DNA from: Paenibacillus sp. 32352
GTDB taxonomy: Bacteria > Bacillota > Bacilli > Paenibacillales > NBRC-103111
NCBI RefSeq assembly: GCF_002042965.1
Contig: NZ_MZNT01000005.1
Coordinates: forward strand, 1-64,000
Reading direction: 5' to 3'
DNA: 64,000 nucleotides
Both the position numbers and the translations under genes were made by a program. The notes below the pieces were generated by a model. It worked only from the letters and a program-made list of their open reading frames with translations, was not told the origin of the DNA and searched no databases. This document shows, piece by piece, positions 34,047 through 43,761 of this stretch. Numbering within the stretch: position 1 is the stretch's first letter; the number at the start of each line of letters is the position of its first letter.

Positions 34047-35150
34047 TTATGCCTCCTGTTTCAATTGCTCCACGACTTCTCTTACGTCAGCCGCAGATAC
34101 CGATTTGTTGATTTCAACCTTGCCGATCTCCGTAGGAATGATAAATACCATCGTTCCTTCTTGAAATTTTTTGTCATGCATCATAGCGCGCATGATTTCA
34201 TCCGTGTCCAAATGGGCCGGTAACCGGGTCGGAAGACCGAACTTTTGTAAAATACGCTTGGTCACTGTATAGATATGCTCCGGATTACCGAGCTTAACAG
34301 CCAGCTTGGCAGCTCCAACCATTCCGATCGAAATGGCTTCCCCGTGATGCAGCTCATTGTAGCTCGCAACGGCTTCTAACGCATGGCCGATCGTATGCCC
34401 GAGATTCAGAATAGCCCGAAGACCGTTCTCCGTCTCATCCTGGGACACGACATAGGCTTTCACCTTACAGCCCTCGTACAAGCCGTACTGCAAAGCCTCT
34501 TGGTCCAAGGAAACCAGCTTCTCAGCGTTTTCTTCCAGCCATGCTGTGAACCCGGCATCCCAGATAAGGCCATGCTTGATCATTTCCGACAAGCCTTCTC
34601 TGACGTCGCGATCCGGCAGGGTCTTGAGGGTGGCCGTATCATAGATAACCATCTCTGGCTGATGAAACGCGCCGATTATGTTCTTCGCCAACGGATGATT
34701 AACGGCCACCTTGCCGCCGACGCTGCTGTCATGTGCCAGAATGGTTGTCGGAATCTGAATAAAGCGAACTCCGCGCATATAGCTTGCGGCTACGAAGCCG
34801 GCCAAATCACCAACGACGCCGCCTCCCAGGGCGATGACGGAAGACTTGCGGTCCAGTCCCGCCTCCAAGGCCGTTGCTACGACCTCCTCCAGGACGCTTA
34901 GTGACTTGGACTTCTCTCCGGCAGCTACAACGTGAGTGGCAACCTTATATCCCGCCTCCTGGATCTTCTTCACGACAGGCTCCAGATGAAACTTGGCTAC
35001 ATTCGAATCCGTCACGAGCAGCAGAGGGGAAGCATTACTGAGTTTATGCTTGATGAATAACTCACCGACTTGATCCAATATACCTTCCCCGATATAAATC
35101 GGATACGAACGTTCCCCTAAATCTACCGTAAGCTCTCTCACCGGTTTCAC
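34047..35150 (-). CDS. aroB: 3-dehydroquinate synthase AroB
   Basis: 367 residues. NAD- and metal-dependent cyclisation of DAHP to dehydroquinate. Motifs: GGGVVGDLAGFVAASYMRG, PTTILAHDSSVGGKVAVNHP, and metal ligands in LNLGHTIGHALEA and LHHGEAISIGM. GTG start right after a short GCGGAGC. Nine bases behind aroC, so co-transcribed from the promoter at 36412. Confidence 0.97.
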   Translation of the reverse strand: MKPVRELTVDLGERSYPIYIGEGILDQVGELFIKHKLSNASPLLLVTDSNVAKFHLEPVVKKIQEAGYKVATHVVAAGEKSKSLSVLEEVVATALEAGLDRKSSVIALGGGVVGDLAGFVAASYMRGVRFIQIPTTILAHDSSVGGKVAVNHPLAKNIIGAFHQPEMVIYDTATLKTLPDRDVREGLSEMIKHGLIWDAGFTAWLEENAEKLVSLDQEALQYGLYEGCKVKAYVVSQDETENGLRAILNLGHTIGHALEAVASYNELHHGEAISIGMVGAAKLAVKLGNPEHIYTVTKRILQKFGLPTRLPAHLDTDEIMRAMMHDKKFQEGTMVFIIPTEIGKVEINKSVSAADVREVVEQLKQEA

Positions 35151-35159
35151 GCTCCGCTT

Positions 35160-36323
35160 CTAATAGCTTTTTACTTGCTCCATGAAGCTATTGTAGTTAT
35201 TACGGATCTCTTCAAGCGAGTCTCCGCCGAATTTATCCAGGAACGCATTGGCAACTTCCCATGCGATAATGTTCTCCATAATGACGCCGGCTGCTGCGAC
35301 TGCACAAGTATCGGAACGCTCCACCTGTGCGGTAAACGCTTCTTTCGTATCGATATCCACACTCTGCAGAGCTTTGTATAACGTCGAAATCGGCTTCATC
35401 ACGCCGCGAACCACGATAGGCTCACCGGTTGTCATGCCGCCCTCAAAGCCGCCTGCCCGGTTGGATGCGCGATAAAATCCTCTCTCTTCATTATACATAA
35501 TCTCATCATGTACTTTGGAGCCTCTCAGCTTCGCCGCTTCAAACCCGATACCGATCTCGCAGCCCTTGAAGGCCTGAATCGACAATACCGCCTGCGCGAT
35601 GCGTCCATCCAGCTTGCGGTCCCACTGTACGTGGCTTCCCAAGCCAACGGGAACCCCCTCAATGATACACTCCACGATACCGCCCAGCGTATCGCCATCC
35701 TCTTTGGCCGCGTCGATCGCAGCGATCATTTGCGCTTCCGCATCCTTGTCCACTACGCGCAAAGGAGATTCTTCCGTAATACGAATCAGCTCATCGATCG
35801 GTAGCTCCTGACGCTTCACTTCAATTTCACCGATACGGATGACCTGGCTTGCTACCTTAATGCCGAATGCGGACAAAAGCTGACGTGCAACGGCACCGGT
35901 GGCAACGCGCATGGTCGTTTCTCTGGCGCTCGACCGCTCCAGGATATTGCGCAGATCCTTCTGATTATATTTCAATCCGCCGTTCAAATCCGCATGACCG
36001 GGACGAGGACGGTTTACGCGGCGCTTCGTTTCATCATTGCCTTCAATAGGCTCGATATTCATGACCGAGGTCCAGTGCTTCCAGTCCTTATTTTCAACCA
36101 CTAAAGCGATAGGCGCACCTGTAGTTTTGCCATGTCTTACGCCACCGACGATGTTAGCGGTGTCCTGTTCAATTTGCATGCGGCGTCCGCGGCCGTAGCC
36201 TTTTTGACGCCGGGCCAGCTGAAAGTTCACCTCTTCGAAGTCTATGGTCACGTTGCTCGGAAAGCCTTCAATAATCGCAGTCAGCTGCGGGCCGTGGGTT
36301 TCCCCTGCCGTTAAATATCTCAC
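35160..36323 (-). CDS. aroC: Chorismate synthase AroC
   Basis: 387 residues. FMN-dependent elimination that yields chorismate, the branch point for tryptophan, tyrosine, phenylalanine and folate. Signature stretches [53 protein letters not shown] and [16 protein letters not shown] start with AAGGGG upstream. First gene of the aroC-aroB-aroH-trp run, preceded by a sigma-A promoter and a short leader. B. subtilis calls it aroF. Confidence 0.98.
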   Translation of the reverse strand: MRYLTAGETHGPQLTAIIEGFPSNVTIDFEEVNFQLARRQKGYGRGRRMQIEQDTANIVGGVRHGKTTGAPIALVVENKDWKHWTSVMNIEPIEGNDETKRRVNRPRPGHADLNGGLKYNQKDLRNILERSSARETTMRVATGAVARQLLSAFGIKVASQVIRIGEIEVKRQELPIDELIRITEESPLRVVDKDAEAQMIAAIDAAKEDGDTLGGIVECIIEGVPVGLGSHVQWDRKLDGRIAQAVLSIQAFKGCEIGIGFEAAKLRGSKVHDEIMYNEERGFYRASNRAGGFEGGMTTGEPIVVRGVMKPISTLYKALQSVDIDTKEAFTAQVERSDTCAVAAAGVIMENIIAWEVANAFLDKFGGDSLEEIRNNYNSFMEQVKSY

Positions 36324-36411
36324 ACTCGTTTTCCCCTTTCATCCTGTAACCCAAAAAAGCACGGCACCGTTCGGCACGCTTTAGCGCTTTTATGTACTCC
36401 ATCATGTGCTA

Positions 36412-36440
36412 ATTATAGTATAGGTGTCACGGTTTGACAA
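36412..36440 (-). promoter_or_regulatory. Sigma-A promoter of the aroC operon
   Basis: Minus strand TTGTCA (36435-36440), 17 bases, TATAAT (36412-36417). The leader of about 80 bases contains an imperfect GC-rich hairpin with T6 (36350-36385), which could attenuate or be a remnant terminator. Confidence 0.75.
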
Positions 36441-36506
36441 GAAAACGGCATCAAATCGCCATATATCGTTCTTTACTGTGACGAATGATCAAATGGGCAT
36501 AAAATC

Positions 36507-36552
36507 AAAAAAAGAAGCGCTGCGACAGCTTACAAGCCGCGCTAGCGCCTCT
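36507..36552 (-). terminator. Terminator behind the 54-residue protein
   Basis: Long GC-rich stem, outer arms GAGGCGCT/AGCGCTTC (36514-36521 with 36544-36551), inner helix with one mismatch, then T7 on the minus strand. It ends the hepS-to-cheR run of genes. Confidence 0.88.
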
Positions 36553-36582
36553 TCCCCTATATTTATCGGATTGCGTAACAAC

Positions 36583-36747
36583 CTAACCGTTAACAGGCTG
36601 CCTTTTCAATGGTCTCGGCATTTCGTTCAGTTCAGGATCATCTACCATTCCCATCACCTGCAATGAATCGATTCCCAATATTTGAGCGCATTCCTGTATC
36701 GTAATAAAACCTCTCCGGTATGCCATGATCACTTTTCTTTTATCCAT
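36583..36747 (-). CDS. Small conserved-looking protein of unknown role
   Basis: 54 residues: basic start, then GFITIQECAQILGIDSLQVM, which has the shape of a helix-turn-helix, and an acidic-to-basic tail ending PRPLKRQPVNG. GGAGGG lies eight bases before the ATG at 36747; a start nine codons earlier lacks a site. It sits between cheR and its own terminator, in the same direction, so it is probably co-transcribed with cheR. No family recognised. Confidence 0.65.
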   Translation of the reverse strand: MDKRKVIMAYRRGFITIQECAQILGIDSLQVMGMVDDPELNEMPRPLKRQPVNG

Positions 36748-36824
36748 CGGGCCCTCCTGCAAGTAGTTGTCCATGTTTTTCAGTATTGGAAGGGATGGAA
36801 GAAGATATACATCCGAAGTTAGGT

Positions 36825-37604
36825 TTATCCCTTTTTCCGGTAAAAAAACGTTTCGGCGGATTCCAGCTCGTATTGGCCCGGAGAAAAAATTTGCTCGGTG
36901 CTGCCTACGAACAATATGCCGCCCGGCTTTAGGGCATTCGCGAATTTATGATACAATAAGTGCTTCGCTTCCTCAGTAAAATAAATCATCACATTGCGGC
37001 AAATAATCAGATCAAACTGCGTATCGAACGTATCGGTCAGCAGGTTTTGCTTTTGAAAGCGCACCTCGCGCTTCAATTCCTCGGTAATGGAGAACGTTAA
37101 GTTCTCTTGTTTATAATACTTGTTCAAATAATGGCTCGGAACGTCCCGAACCGAACGGTCGGAGTATATGGCGCTTTTCGCCTTGGCCAGCGCTCCCTCA
37201 TCGAGATCGGTAGCCAGCAGATGGGCATCCTTCAACGCATTGAGCTCGGCCAGAATCATAGCCAGCGTATACGGCTCCTCACCGGTTGAACAGGCGGCGC
37301 TCCAGCATTTGAGCTTCCGGCTTTTGCGAAGCATATCGGGCAGGAACGTCTTCTCCAATACCTCCCACCGGTTCGGATTGCGCCAAAATTCGGAAACATT
37401 GATCGTCATCCGGTCCAGGAACTCATAGAACAGCTCTTTATCCTTTGTCATTGCCTCAAAGAAAGCAACGAAGGTGTTGTGCCCCTTCTTCATTCTTAGG
37501 GTCGTTAAGCGCCGTTTCATCTGGGCTTCCTTATACTGCGACAAATCAATGGATGTGTAATCTTTGACCTTTTTTATAAATAAAAGAAAATCTTGATCCT
37601 CCAT
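36825..37604 (-). CDS. cheR: Chemotaxis protein methyltransferase CheR
   Basis: 259 residues. Methylates glutamates of chemoreceptors using S-adenosylmethionine. N-terminal helical domain (about 1-75), then SAM fold with CWSAACSTGEEPYTLAM, LLATDLDEGALAKAK, FDLIICRNVMIYF and C-terminal LKPGGILFVGSTEQI. ATG behind GGATGGGGA. Only chemotaxis gene in the window; its place between ndk and aroC matches B. subtilis. Confidence 0.96.
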   Translation of the reverse strand: MEDQDFLLFIKKVKDYTSIDLSQYKEAQMKRRLTTLRMKKGHNTFVAFFEAMTKDKELFYEFLDRMTINVSEFWRNPNRWEVLEKTFLPDMLRKSRKLKCWSAACSTGEEPYTLAMILAELNALKDAHLLATDLDEGALAKAKSAIYSDRSVRDVPSHYLNKYYKQENLTFSITEELKREVRFQKQNLLTDTFDTQFDLIICRNVMIYFTEEAKHLLYHKFANALKPGGILFVGSTEQIFSPGQYELESAETFFYRKKG

Positions 37605-37619
37605 GCGGCTATCCCCATC

Positions 37620-38063
37620 CTAGATCCACTGTTGTATCACTTTGGTGTAATTCACCAATTCGTGCTCCCCGAAGAAATTAGCAATTTCTCTTTCCGCGTT
37701 TTCCGGCGAGTCGGACCCGTGAATCAGATTATAATTCGTATGTACTGCGAAATCGCTCCGGATTGTTCCAGGGGCTGCATCCAGCGCGCTGGTCTTGCCG
37801 ATCATGGCTCTTGAGAGCGCAACCACTTGATCGCCTTCCCAAACCATGGCAAAGACAGGTCCGGAGGTTATAAAGGTGACTAGTCTGTCGTAAAAATCTT
37901 TCCCCTTATGCTCTGCGTAATGGAGCTCTGCCAGCTCAGCCGATACCTGCATCAGCTTCGCTCCAACCAGTTGAAACCCTTTTTGCTCAAATCGTTTGAC
38001 AATTTCTCCAATGAGACCGCGTTGAATGCCGTCTGGCTTTACCATTAAAAAGGTGCGTTCCAT
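37620..38063 (-). CDS. ndk: Nucleoside diphosphate kinase
   Basis: About 147 residues. Moves gamma phosphate between nucleotides through a phospho-histidine. N-terminal [29 protein letters not shown], and active-site [20 protein letters not shown] with the catalytic His. ATG at 38063 is preferred, nine bases after GGAGGAA; a TTG two codons earlier is too close. Between hepT and cheR. Confidence 0.98.
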   Translation of the reverse strand: MERTFLMVKPDGIQRGLIGEIVKRFEQKGFQLVGAKLMQVSAELAELHYAEHKGKDFYDRLVTFITSGPVFAMVWEGDQVVALSRAMIGKTSALDAAPGTIRSDFAVHTNYNLIHGSDSPENAEREIANFFGEHELVNYTKVIQQWI

Positions 38064-38121
38064 GATCAAATTCCTCCTTTACACCCAATATATCACATAT
38101 TTCGTCATCTGATAAATGTTC

Positions 38122-39096
38122 TTAATAGGAGCGGTTCCCTATAAAATGGGCAACGCCGATCAAATCCTTCTTGGCCTGAATGTCAGGCAGGTCCTTCAGC
38201 TGCATTATCGCTTTATCAATATATCGATTGGCCAGCTGTTCGGCTTGCTTAATTCCTCTGCTATTACGGATCATGTGGATAAAATACTGTATGTCCGTCT
38301 GACCATCGGCCTCCTGTATTCGTTTCAGCTCGCTGAGCAGAGGCGCACGCAGCTCCGGCTCCCGCAAGGCGAAAATAACGGGAAGCGTAATATTCCCCTG
38401 GCGAATGTCGCTGCCCGGCGGCTTGCCCAGCTCCTTCTCCGTCCCGATCAAATCAAGCAAATCATCTCTTATCTGAAAGGTCATCCCCACATTATAGCCG
38501 AAAGAGTATAAGCGGTTGGACAGCTTCTCATCTGCCCCCGCCGCGATAGCTCCAAGCTGGCAGCTGATGGCTATGAGCAAGGCGGTTTTCCTCCGGATTC
38601 GCAGCAAGTACTCGCGTACGGTTTGATCCGGATTGAAGAAGAAGCGGATTTGCTCCATCTCCCCTATGCTCATTTCCACTATTGCTTTGGACAAAATTTG
38701 ATGGATTTTGGGGTTCTCCAGCTTCGTAGCTACGGCCAATGCCTTGGCAAATATGTAATCCCCGGTATACATCGCGACGCGATTGTCCCATTTGGACCGG
38801 ACCGTCAGCTGTCCCCTCCGGGTCAACGCATCGTCAATCACATCATCGTGCACTAGCGACGCCATATGTATTAATTCCAGCGGAACGGCAACATGCTTGA
38901 TGCGTTCCATATCGTAGGTTCCGAATTTGGCTCCGAGCAGAACAAAAATAGGCCGTATTCGTTTACCGCCAGCCTTTAATAGATGTACCGATGCTTCCCT
39001 GAGCAAGGCATGATCGGTATCGATACTTCGTTCAAGCTCTTTTTCTATGTACGAAATATCCTTTTTCATTTTTGTGTATAAATCTATCAGCTTCAT
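38122..39096 (-). CDS. hepT: Heptaprenyl diphosphate synthase component II
   Basis: 324 residues. Catalytic trans-prenyltransferase that builds the side chain of menaquinone from farnesyl diphosphate and IPP. First aspartate-rich motif in SLVHDDVIDDALTRRG, second in MTFQIRDDLLDLIGTE, plus GGKRIRP near the N-terminus. It needs the HepS subunit encoded at 42178. ATG overlaps the mqnA stop (ATGA). Chain length (C35 or other) cannot be told from sequence alone. Confidence 0.94.
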   Translation of the reverse strand: MKLIDLYTKMKKDISYIEKELERSIDTDHALLREASVHLLKAGGKRIRPIFVLLGAKFGTYDMERIKHVAVPLELIHMASLVHDDVIDDALTRRGQLTVRSKWDNRVAMYTGDYIFAKALAVATKLENPKIHQILSKAIVEMSIGEMEQIRFFFNPDQTVREYLLRIRRKTALLIAISCQLGAIAAGADEKLSNRLYSFGYNVGMTFQIRDDLLDLIGTEKELGKPPGSDIRQGNITLPVIFALREPELRAPLLSELKRIQEADGQTDIQYFIHMIRNSRGIKQAEQLANRYIDKAIMQLKDLPDIQAKKDLIGVAHFIGNRSY

Positions 39097-39956
39097 TCCG
39101 TCACCTGTGTCAATAAATTATCGTTCCACAACTGGATTTGCACTTGCTTATTCAGAAAGCCTAGCTCCCAAGCATAACGATAGTACAATTGCAGCCCTGC
39201 CTGCTGCTCTGGTCCGAACTCATACGTTAAGGTGGAAAAGTACTGGCGCCAGTAGGAATCGGTACCGCCGATCAGCTGCCGCGCTTCCTGAACCAATGCA
39301 GTCAAATCATGCAACGATTTTCTCTTGCTTTCCATAAACGCCCGATAAATGCGGCTAACCAGCTCCGGCTTCTCTTGTACGACCTGCTTTCGAATGGCAC
39401 AGACAGCGAAAGACATCCATTGTCCCGTCCATTTCGTCCACTCCTGCGCCAGGTCGGTAACCATATAGCCGTGATCTTCCCAGCTTTCCCGAATTGCATG
39501 ATCCCCAATCAATAATGCTGCATCCGCAGATTTCATCATTTCCCCAAGCACAGGGGCCGCATAATGATAGTTAGGCTCCACTTGATAAAAACGATGCAAA
39601 ATGATTTTCAACAAATTGACGGAAGAAGCTGAAGTCGTAGGTAAAGCGACAGGACTCCCGCCGAGCTCGCCCAGCGGTTTTCGATGAAACAGCAGAATTG
39701 ATTTTACATCCCCGTAAGCACTGACCGACATATCCGGCAGCAGCATATATTCTTCAAAATGCTCGCCGTAGGCAAACGAGGAAATGGGACCGATATCGAT
39801 CTCCCCCGCCGCCATGGCCGCATTTAATTGTGTCGGTACCTGCGTTATGAGCTCAACCTCCTGCTGAAGCTGCTCATACGGGAAATAATAAAACAAAGGC
39901 CATACATTAGTAAAGTCAATCCGGCCGATGCGGATCGGTTTGTTCACGCTGCTCAT
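39093..39956 (-). CDS. mqnA: Chorismate dehydratase MqnA (futalosine pathway)
   Basis: 287 residues. Periplasmic-binding-protein-like fold without a signal, typical of MqnA: IRIGRIDFTNVWPLFYYF, NAAMAAGEIDIGPISSFAYGEHF, LPTTSASSVNLLKIIL and ADAALLIGDHAI. Dehydrates chorismate to 3-(enolpyruvyl)benzoate, first step of the futalosine route to menaquinone. The ATG lies 41 bases inside the end of ubiX, behind GGGGGAT. Its presence says this organism probably does not rely on the classic MenFDHCEB route. Confidence 0.93.
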   Translation of the reverse strand: MSSVNKPIRIGRIDFTNVWPLFYYFPYEQLQQEVELITQVPTQLNAAMAAGEIDIGPISSFAYGEHFEEYMLLPDMSVSAYGDVKSILLFHRKPLGELGGSPVALPTTSASSVNLLKIILHRFYQVEPNYHYAAPVLGEMMKSADAALLIGDHAIRESWEDHGYMVTDLAQEWTKWTGQWMSFAVCAIRKQVVQEKPELVSRIYRAFMESKRKSLHDLTALVQEARQLIGGTDSYWRQYFSTLTYEFGPEQQAGLQLYYRYAWELGFLNKQVQIQLWNDNLLTQVTE

Positions 39957-40548
39957 CCGTCATCCCCCATCTTCTGTACAATTCATGATCAATATCCATA
40001 TTGTCAAGAACTTTCCCCACCAAAAAGTCTACCATATCATTAAGCGTTTGGGGACCCTGATAAAACGCAGGCATGGCAGGAATGATTCGAACTCCCATCC
40101 GGGACAGCTTCAGCATATTTTCCAGATGAATCGTATGAAGCGGGGTTTCTCTCGGAACGATGATGAGCGTTCTGCCTTCCTTCAGCATGACATCCGCGGT
40201 ACGCTCCAGCAAATTATCGGAAGCCCCGTGAGCGATTCCCGATAATGTACCCATCGAGCAGGGAATAATCACCATGCCGCTTGTTCTGAAAGAACCGCTC
40301 GCCGTGCTTGCCCCGATATCCTGGATCGGATTATAGGTATACTTGCCGGCCAATCCTCCGAAGTGGGACTCCAGCGTTTCCTTACGCTTCGTAACATCCC
40401 ACCCCAGCTCTTCCTTTAATACTCGCCAGCCGGCATCGGTAATCAGAAGGTGCAAATCATACCCCCGATCCAGTAAAAACTTGCAAAGCCTAACCCCGTA
40501 GGCGGCTCCGCTAGCCCCTGTGATGCCAATGACCCATGGCTTGCTCAT
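39916..40548 (-). CDS. ubiX: Flavin prenyltransferase UbiX
   Basis: 210 residues. Makes prenylated FMN, the cofactor of UbiD-type decarboxylases. WVIGITGASGAAYGVRL at the N-terminus, GSFRTSGMVIIPCSMGTLSGIAHG, and RETPLHTIHLENMLKLSRMGVRIIPAMPAFY are diagnostic. Set between the UbiA-like gene and mqnA with overlaps on both sides. In the futalosine setting it serves a UbiD-like decarboxylase of the naphthoate intermediate; that ubiD gene is not in the window. Confidence 0.95.
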   Translation of the reverse strand: MSKPWVIGITGASGAAYGVRLCKFLLDRGYDLHLLITDAGWRVLKEELGWDVTKRKETLESHFGGLAGKYTYNPIQDIGASTASGSFRTSGMVIIPCSMGTLSGIAHGASDNLLERTADVMLKEGRTLIIVPRETPLHTIHLENMLKLSRMGVRIIPAMPAFYQGPQTLNDMVDFLVGKVLDNMDIDHELYRRWGMTDEQREQTDPHRPD

Positions 40549-41420
40549 CGGCGAAGCACCACCAAATCAATGAGGGTAAACACGAACAAGGAGACGCTCA
40601 GTACACTGTTTAAGGTGAAGAACGCCGTGTTCAACCGGCTCAAATTTTTAGGAGTAACGATCTTGTGCTCATAGAACAATAGCCCGTTGGCGATGATAAG
40701 ACCGGTCAAGTACACCCAGCTAAGGTCCGTCATCAGGAACAGGATCAGCAGGCCTACAGCGGTAACGACATGGAACCAGCGAGCGATCTTCAAGGCATTG
40801 GCGACTCCAAACCGGCTTGGAATGGAATGAAGCCCTTCTTCTTTATCAAATTCAGCATCCTGGCAAGCATAAATAATGTCAAAGCCTGCCACCCAAAAGG
40901 CGATAGCGACGTAAAAGATTAACGCGGACAACGTAACTCCGTTCGTTACAGCCACCCATCCGCCAAGAGGAGCTAATGCAATCGTGAAGCCCAGAATGAT
41001 ATGACACGCCCAGGTAAACCGTTTGGTATAAGAGTAAAAGACCAGGAAAAAGACCGCAATCGGCAGCAGCTTCATCGATAACGAGCTCAAGTTCGCCGTA
41101 GCCCAAAACAATAATGTGAATGAAATCACAATAAAGACAATAGCTTCTTTGGAAGAAATGAGTCCAGCCGGAATCGCTCTTGCAGCAGTTCTAGGATTGC
41201 GACCATCGAACACCTTGTCGATAACCCGATTAAGCCCCATTGCAGCGCTTCTCGCTCCAATCATTGCCAGGATAATCCAACCGATTTGCCCCCAGCCGGG
41301 CAGCTTTTGAAAAATGACAACCGATCCGACCAGCGCTCCCATAAAAGCAAACGGGAGAGCAAACAAGGTATGCTCGATTTTGATCATTTCCATAAAAATT
41401 TTCGTTTTTTTCCACAACAT
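40545..41420 (-). CDS. mqnP: UbiA-family prenyltransferase (MqnP-like)
   Basis: About 291 residues, seven to nine membrane helices. Prenylates the aromatic ring with the polyprenyl chain at the membrane. Both Asp motifs seen: ARSAAMGLNRVIDKVFDGRNPRT and DIIYACQDAEFDKEEGLHSIPSRFG. The close fit to 4-hydroxybenzoate-type UbiA and the flanking ubiX and mqnA suggest the MqnP role in late futalosine steps. ATG at 41420 chosen (GGGAG 11 bases away); an ATG six codons earlier is possible. Overlaps ubiX by four bases. Confidence 0.88.
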   Translation of the reverse strand: MLWKKTKIFMEMIKIEHTLFALPFAFMGALVGSVVIFQKLPGWGQIGWIILAMIGARSAAMGLNRVIDKVFDGRNPRTAARAIPAGLISSKEAIVFIVISFTLLFWATANLSSLSMKLLPIAVFFLVFYSYTKRFTWACHIILGFTIALAPLGGWVAVTNGVTLSALIFYVAIAFWVAGFDIIYACQDAEFDKEEGLHSIPSRFGVANALKIARWFHVVTAVGLLILFLMTDLSWVYLTGLIIANGLLFYEHKIVTPKNLSRLNTAFFTLNSVLSVSLFVFTLIDLVVLRR

Positions 41421-41441
41421 AGTTTGTACCACTCCCATTTC

Positions 41442-42167
41442 TTATTCCGCTTCGTTCTTCTTGATGCCGATATGAAGTGCTGCAATGCCTCCGGTCAGCG
41501 GATAAGCTTGTACATGGGTCAACCCTGTTTTTCTGAAAATATCAGCCAGCTGTTTATGATCAGGAAAATGAATCAATGATTCCGGCAGCCATTTGTACTG
41601 CTCATATCGCTTAGCTATCAACTTCCCGAGCATTGGTAAAATATTTTGAAAATAAAAATAATAAAGACCTTTAAATGGCTGCCATGTCGGCTTGGAAAGC
41701 TCCAGTGATACAACCATTCCCCCTGGCTTGACCACTCTTTGCATTTCCTCAATGACCTTCACCAGATCGGGTACGTTCCTTAGGGCGAAGCCGATGGTAG
41801 CGTAGTCGAAGGAATTATCCTCGAATGGCAGCTCCATTGCATTCCCTCGAACCAAGGTGATCTGTTTATCCAACCCGGCCTCGCGAACCTTCTTCCCACC
41901 AAAATCAAGCATGTTCTGACTGAAATCCAGACCGACCATTTTGCCCGTTCCGCTCGCCTGCGCCAGGCTGATAGTCCAGTCGCAAGTGCCGCAGCATAGA
42001 TCAATCGCCGTGCTCCCGGGCTTTACGTTCATTTTATTCATGGTAAACTTTCGCCAGGCCTTATGCCTTCGGAAGCTTAGAATGTCGTTCATCAAATCAT
42101 ACTTATGAGCAATGCTTTCAAATACGGAATGAACAAATTCCTCTTTGGATTTTGCTTTGGACTGCAC
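41442..42167 (-). CDS. menG: Demethylmenaquinone methyltransferase
   Basis: About 241 residues. SAM-dependent C-methylation, final step of menaquinone. [36 protein letters not shown] (SAM motif I), [15 protein letters not shown] and [21 protein letters not shown] mark the UbiE/MenG family. GTG at 42167 with GAGGTG seven bases before it is preferred to an ATG 22 codons upstream that would run into hepS. Between hepS and the UbiA gene. Confidence 0.96.
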   Translation of the reverse strand: MQSKAKSKEEFVHSVFESIAHKYDLMNDILSFRRHKAWRKFTMNKMNVKPGSTAIDLCCGTCDWTISLAQASGTGKMVGLDFSQNMLDFGGKKVREAGLDKQITLVRGNAMELPFEDNSFDYATIGFALRNVPDLVKVIEEMQRVVKPGGMVVSLELSKPTWQPFKGLYYFYFQNILPMLGKLIAKRYEQYKWLPESLIHFPDHKQLADIFRKTGLTHVQAYPLTGGIAALHIGIKKNEAE

Positions 42168-42177
42168 AATATTCACC

Positions 42178-43041
42178 TCATATTTCTTCCAGCGCTTTAG
42201 GTGTCGAGAGGTAACGCATAAACGGCTCGCCAATGGAGAGAAGCTCCTTGCCCAACTCCTTCGATTCCAGCGTCTGCAGCTTGTCTTGCAGCTGTTTCAT
42301 GCATACATTCAGCATTTGATAAAGCTGCGGAGTAATTTTATATTTGAGCCAAATGGACCTGAGCTTGGAGAAGTCAGGCTCATCGGCTTGCATATGCTTG
42401 CATTCTTCCTTGGTCGCCTGCTGAAGAATATGCCAATATCCCCAGCTGTCCCGGTACTGCTGTGCCGTCTCCGACCGGGATATCTCTTGCAAAATGACTT
42501 CACATTGCGTGAACAGACTCAAGATTTCAGGCCATGCGCTATGAAGCGAATCCTCCATTAAACCGGCAAATGCCATGTAAAGCCGGGTGCGGACCTCCAC
42601 CACCTGGTTTATGTAATCGTCAGCCGTCATTTTCAGCTGCTTCATCAACTGATACAAATTCAACTTCAGGCGGTTCACTTCGCAAATCGCATTCGATAAA
42701 ACACCGACCAGGTTAACCTGCTCCGCATGGGAGAGTAAATAATAAAAACGGCCGCTGAAATAGTCGCCGGCCAGCACTTTCAGCTGCCTTGACCTTGCCG
42801 CTTTCATCTCCTTGTCATTATTCGTAATACTCACTAAATCATGGGTGTCCATCCCGATCTGAACCAGAGACGTGACCAAGCTGAAAAGCTCGCTATAGCC
42901 CGACAAAGTACTGTGCCTGCTTAAAAACGCATACAACAACCGCGTACGAAATTCTGGAAAATGCGGCAAGTCCGTGTGGGCCTGGATCATGTCGTACTCC
43001 ATATATTTTCGGGCCATTTCCGGGATCCGATAAGAATTCAT
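42178..43041 (-). CDS. hepS: Heptaprenyl diphosphate synthase component I
   Basis: About 287 residues, all-helical, without aspartate-rich motifs, as expected for the small non-catalytic HepS subunit. Shares stretches such as [37 protein letters not shown] and [17 protein letters not shown]. It pairs with HepT to set long-chain product formation. ATG at 43041 with GGAGGC seven bases upstream. First gene of the quinone cluster hepS-menG-mqnP-ubiX-mqnA-hepT. Confidence 0.92.
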   Translation of the reverse strand: MNSYRIPEMARKYMEYDMIQAHTDLPHFPEFRTRLLYAFLSRHSTLSGYSELFSLVTSLVQIGMDTHDLVSITNNDKEMKAARSRQLKVLAGDYFSGRFYYLLSHAEQVNLVGVLSNAICEVNRLKLNLYQLMKQLKMTADDYINQVVEVRTRLYMAFAGLMEDSLHSAWPEILSLFTQCEVILQEISRSETAQQYRDSWGYWHILQQATKEECKHMQADEPDFSKLRSIWLKYKITPQLYQMLNVCMKQLQDKLQTLESKELGKELLSIGEPFMRYLSTPKALEEI

Positions 43042-43130
43042 AGTTAGCCTCCGAACCATTGCAAAGAATCGCAATAAAACAATCTAAATTATTATAGCAC
43101 AATACGCATATTCGCGCACAATACCCTGTC

Positions 43131-43658
43131 TTAACTTTTTACTTGAAAACGATCCTGCCACTTCGCCGTATAGGTCACTCGAAAATGGGATTGCAGATAC
43201 TGCTCCATTTCTTCCGTACTTTGCGTGCTGATGGGCAGCTCGCTCGGCAGCCATTTCTCTCTTCTCGCTTCCTCAGCGATTAACAGGGAGGTACTCTGCT
43301 TCCCCTCGGCAGAACCGTCCAATACCCGGATCAATACCTGATTCAGATTGGTAGAGCTGCGAAACAGATGCCGCGGCAGCTCATACAGATCTTGAACGAT
43401 CTCCTTCTTATCTGTTGCCGGAGAAGCGAACAGATCTATCGAGATAATCGCATGGGTCATCTCGACCTTGCGGATACGAAGATGCAGCTGCGCTTTGCTT
43501 AGTACATCGACGACATTCGATTCCGATACGGGCTGGGCCTTCACCGTATGAAACATAGGCAGACTCCACTTGCTCTCGAGCTGTGGAAGAACGGATAGGC
43601 CGGCTGCAAGGCCCATGGATAGTACAATGGTGATCAGAAGACGGGTGAACCATTTCAT
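43131..43658 (-). CDS. Exported or membrane-anchored hypothetical protein
   Basis: About 175 residues. One hydrophobic segment (residues 3-22, WFTRLLITIVLSMGLAAGL) acts as signal anchor or uncleaved signal; the rest is a soluble extracytoplasmic domain with a mix of helix and strand (AQLHLRIRKVEMTHAIISID). AAGGAGGAT before the ATG at 43658; an ATG 22 codons earlier has none. No family recognised. Between mtrB's terminator and hepS. Confidence 0.7.
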   Translation of the reverse strand: MKWFTRLLITIVLSMGLAAGLSVLPQLESKWSLPMFHTVKAQPVSESNVVDVLSKAQLHLRIRKVEMTHAIISIDLFASPATDKKEIVQDLYELPRHLFRSSTNLNQVLIRVLDGSAEGKQSTSLLIAEEARREKWLPSELPISTQSTEEMEQYLQSHFRVTYTAKWQDRFQVKS

Positions 43659-43726
43659 CGGACAATATCCTCCTTCGCACTTCTTGCGATTGCTTGGCCG
43701 AGATCCCTCTTCTTCATTGTACAACG

Positions 43727-43748
43727 AAAAAAAGCAGGCTATGCCTGC
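43727..43748 (-). terminator. Terminator behind mtrB
   Basis: Minus strand GCAGGC-ATA-GCCTGC and T7 (43734-43739 with 43743-43748), 14 bases after the mtrB stop. mtrB is therefore a single-gene unit or the end of one. Confidence 0.88.
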
Positions 43749-43761
43749 GAAAACTGAAAAA

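Noticed and set aside
36350-36385. Attenuator terminator in the aroC leader
   Set aside because: There is a T6 run, but the stem needs several mismatches and G-U pairs; too weak to list as a separate feature.
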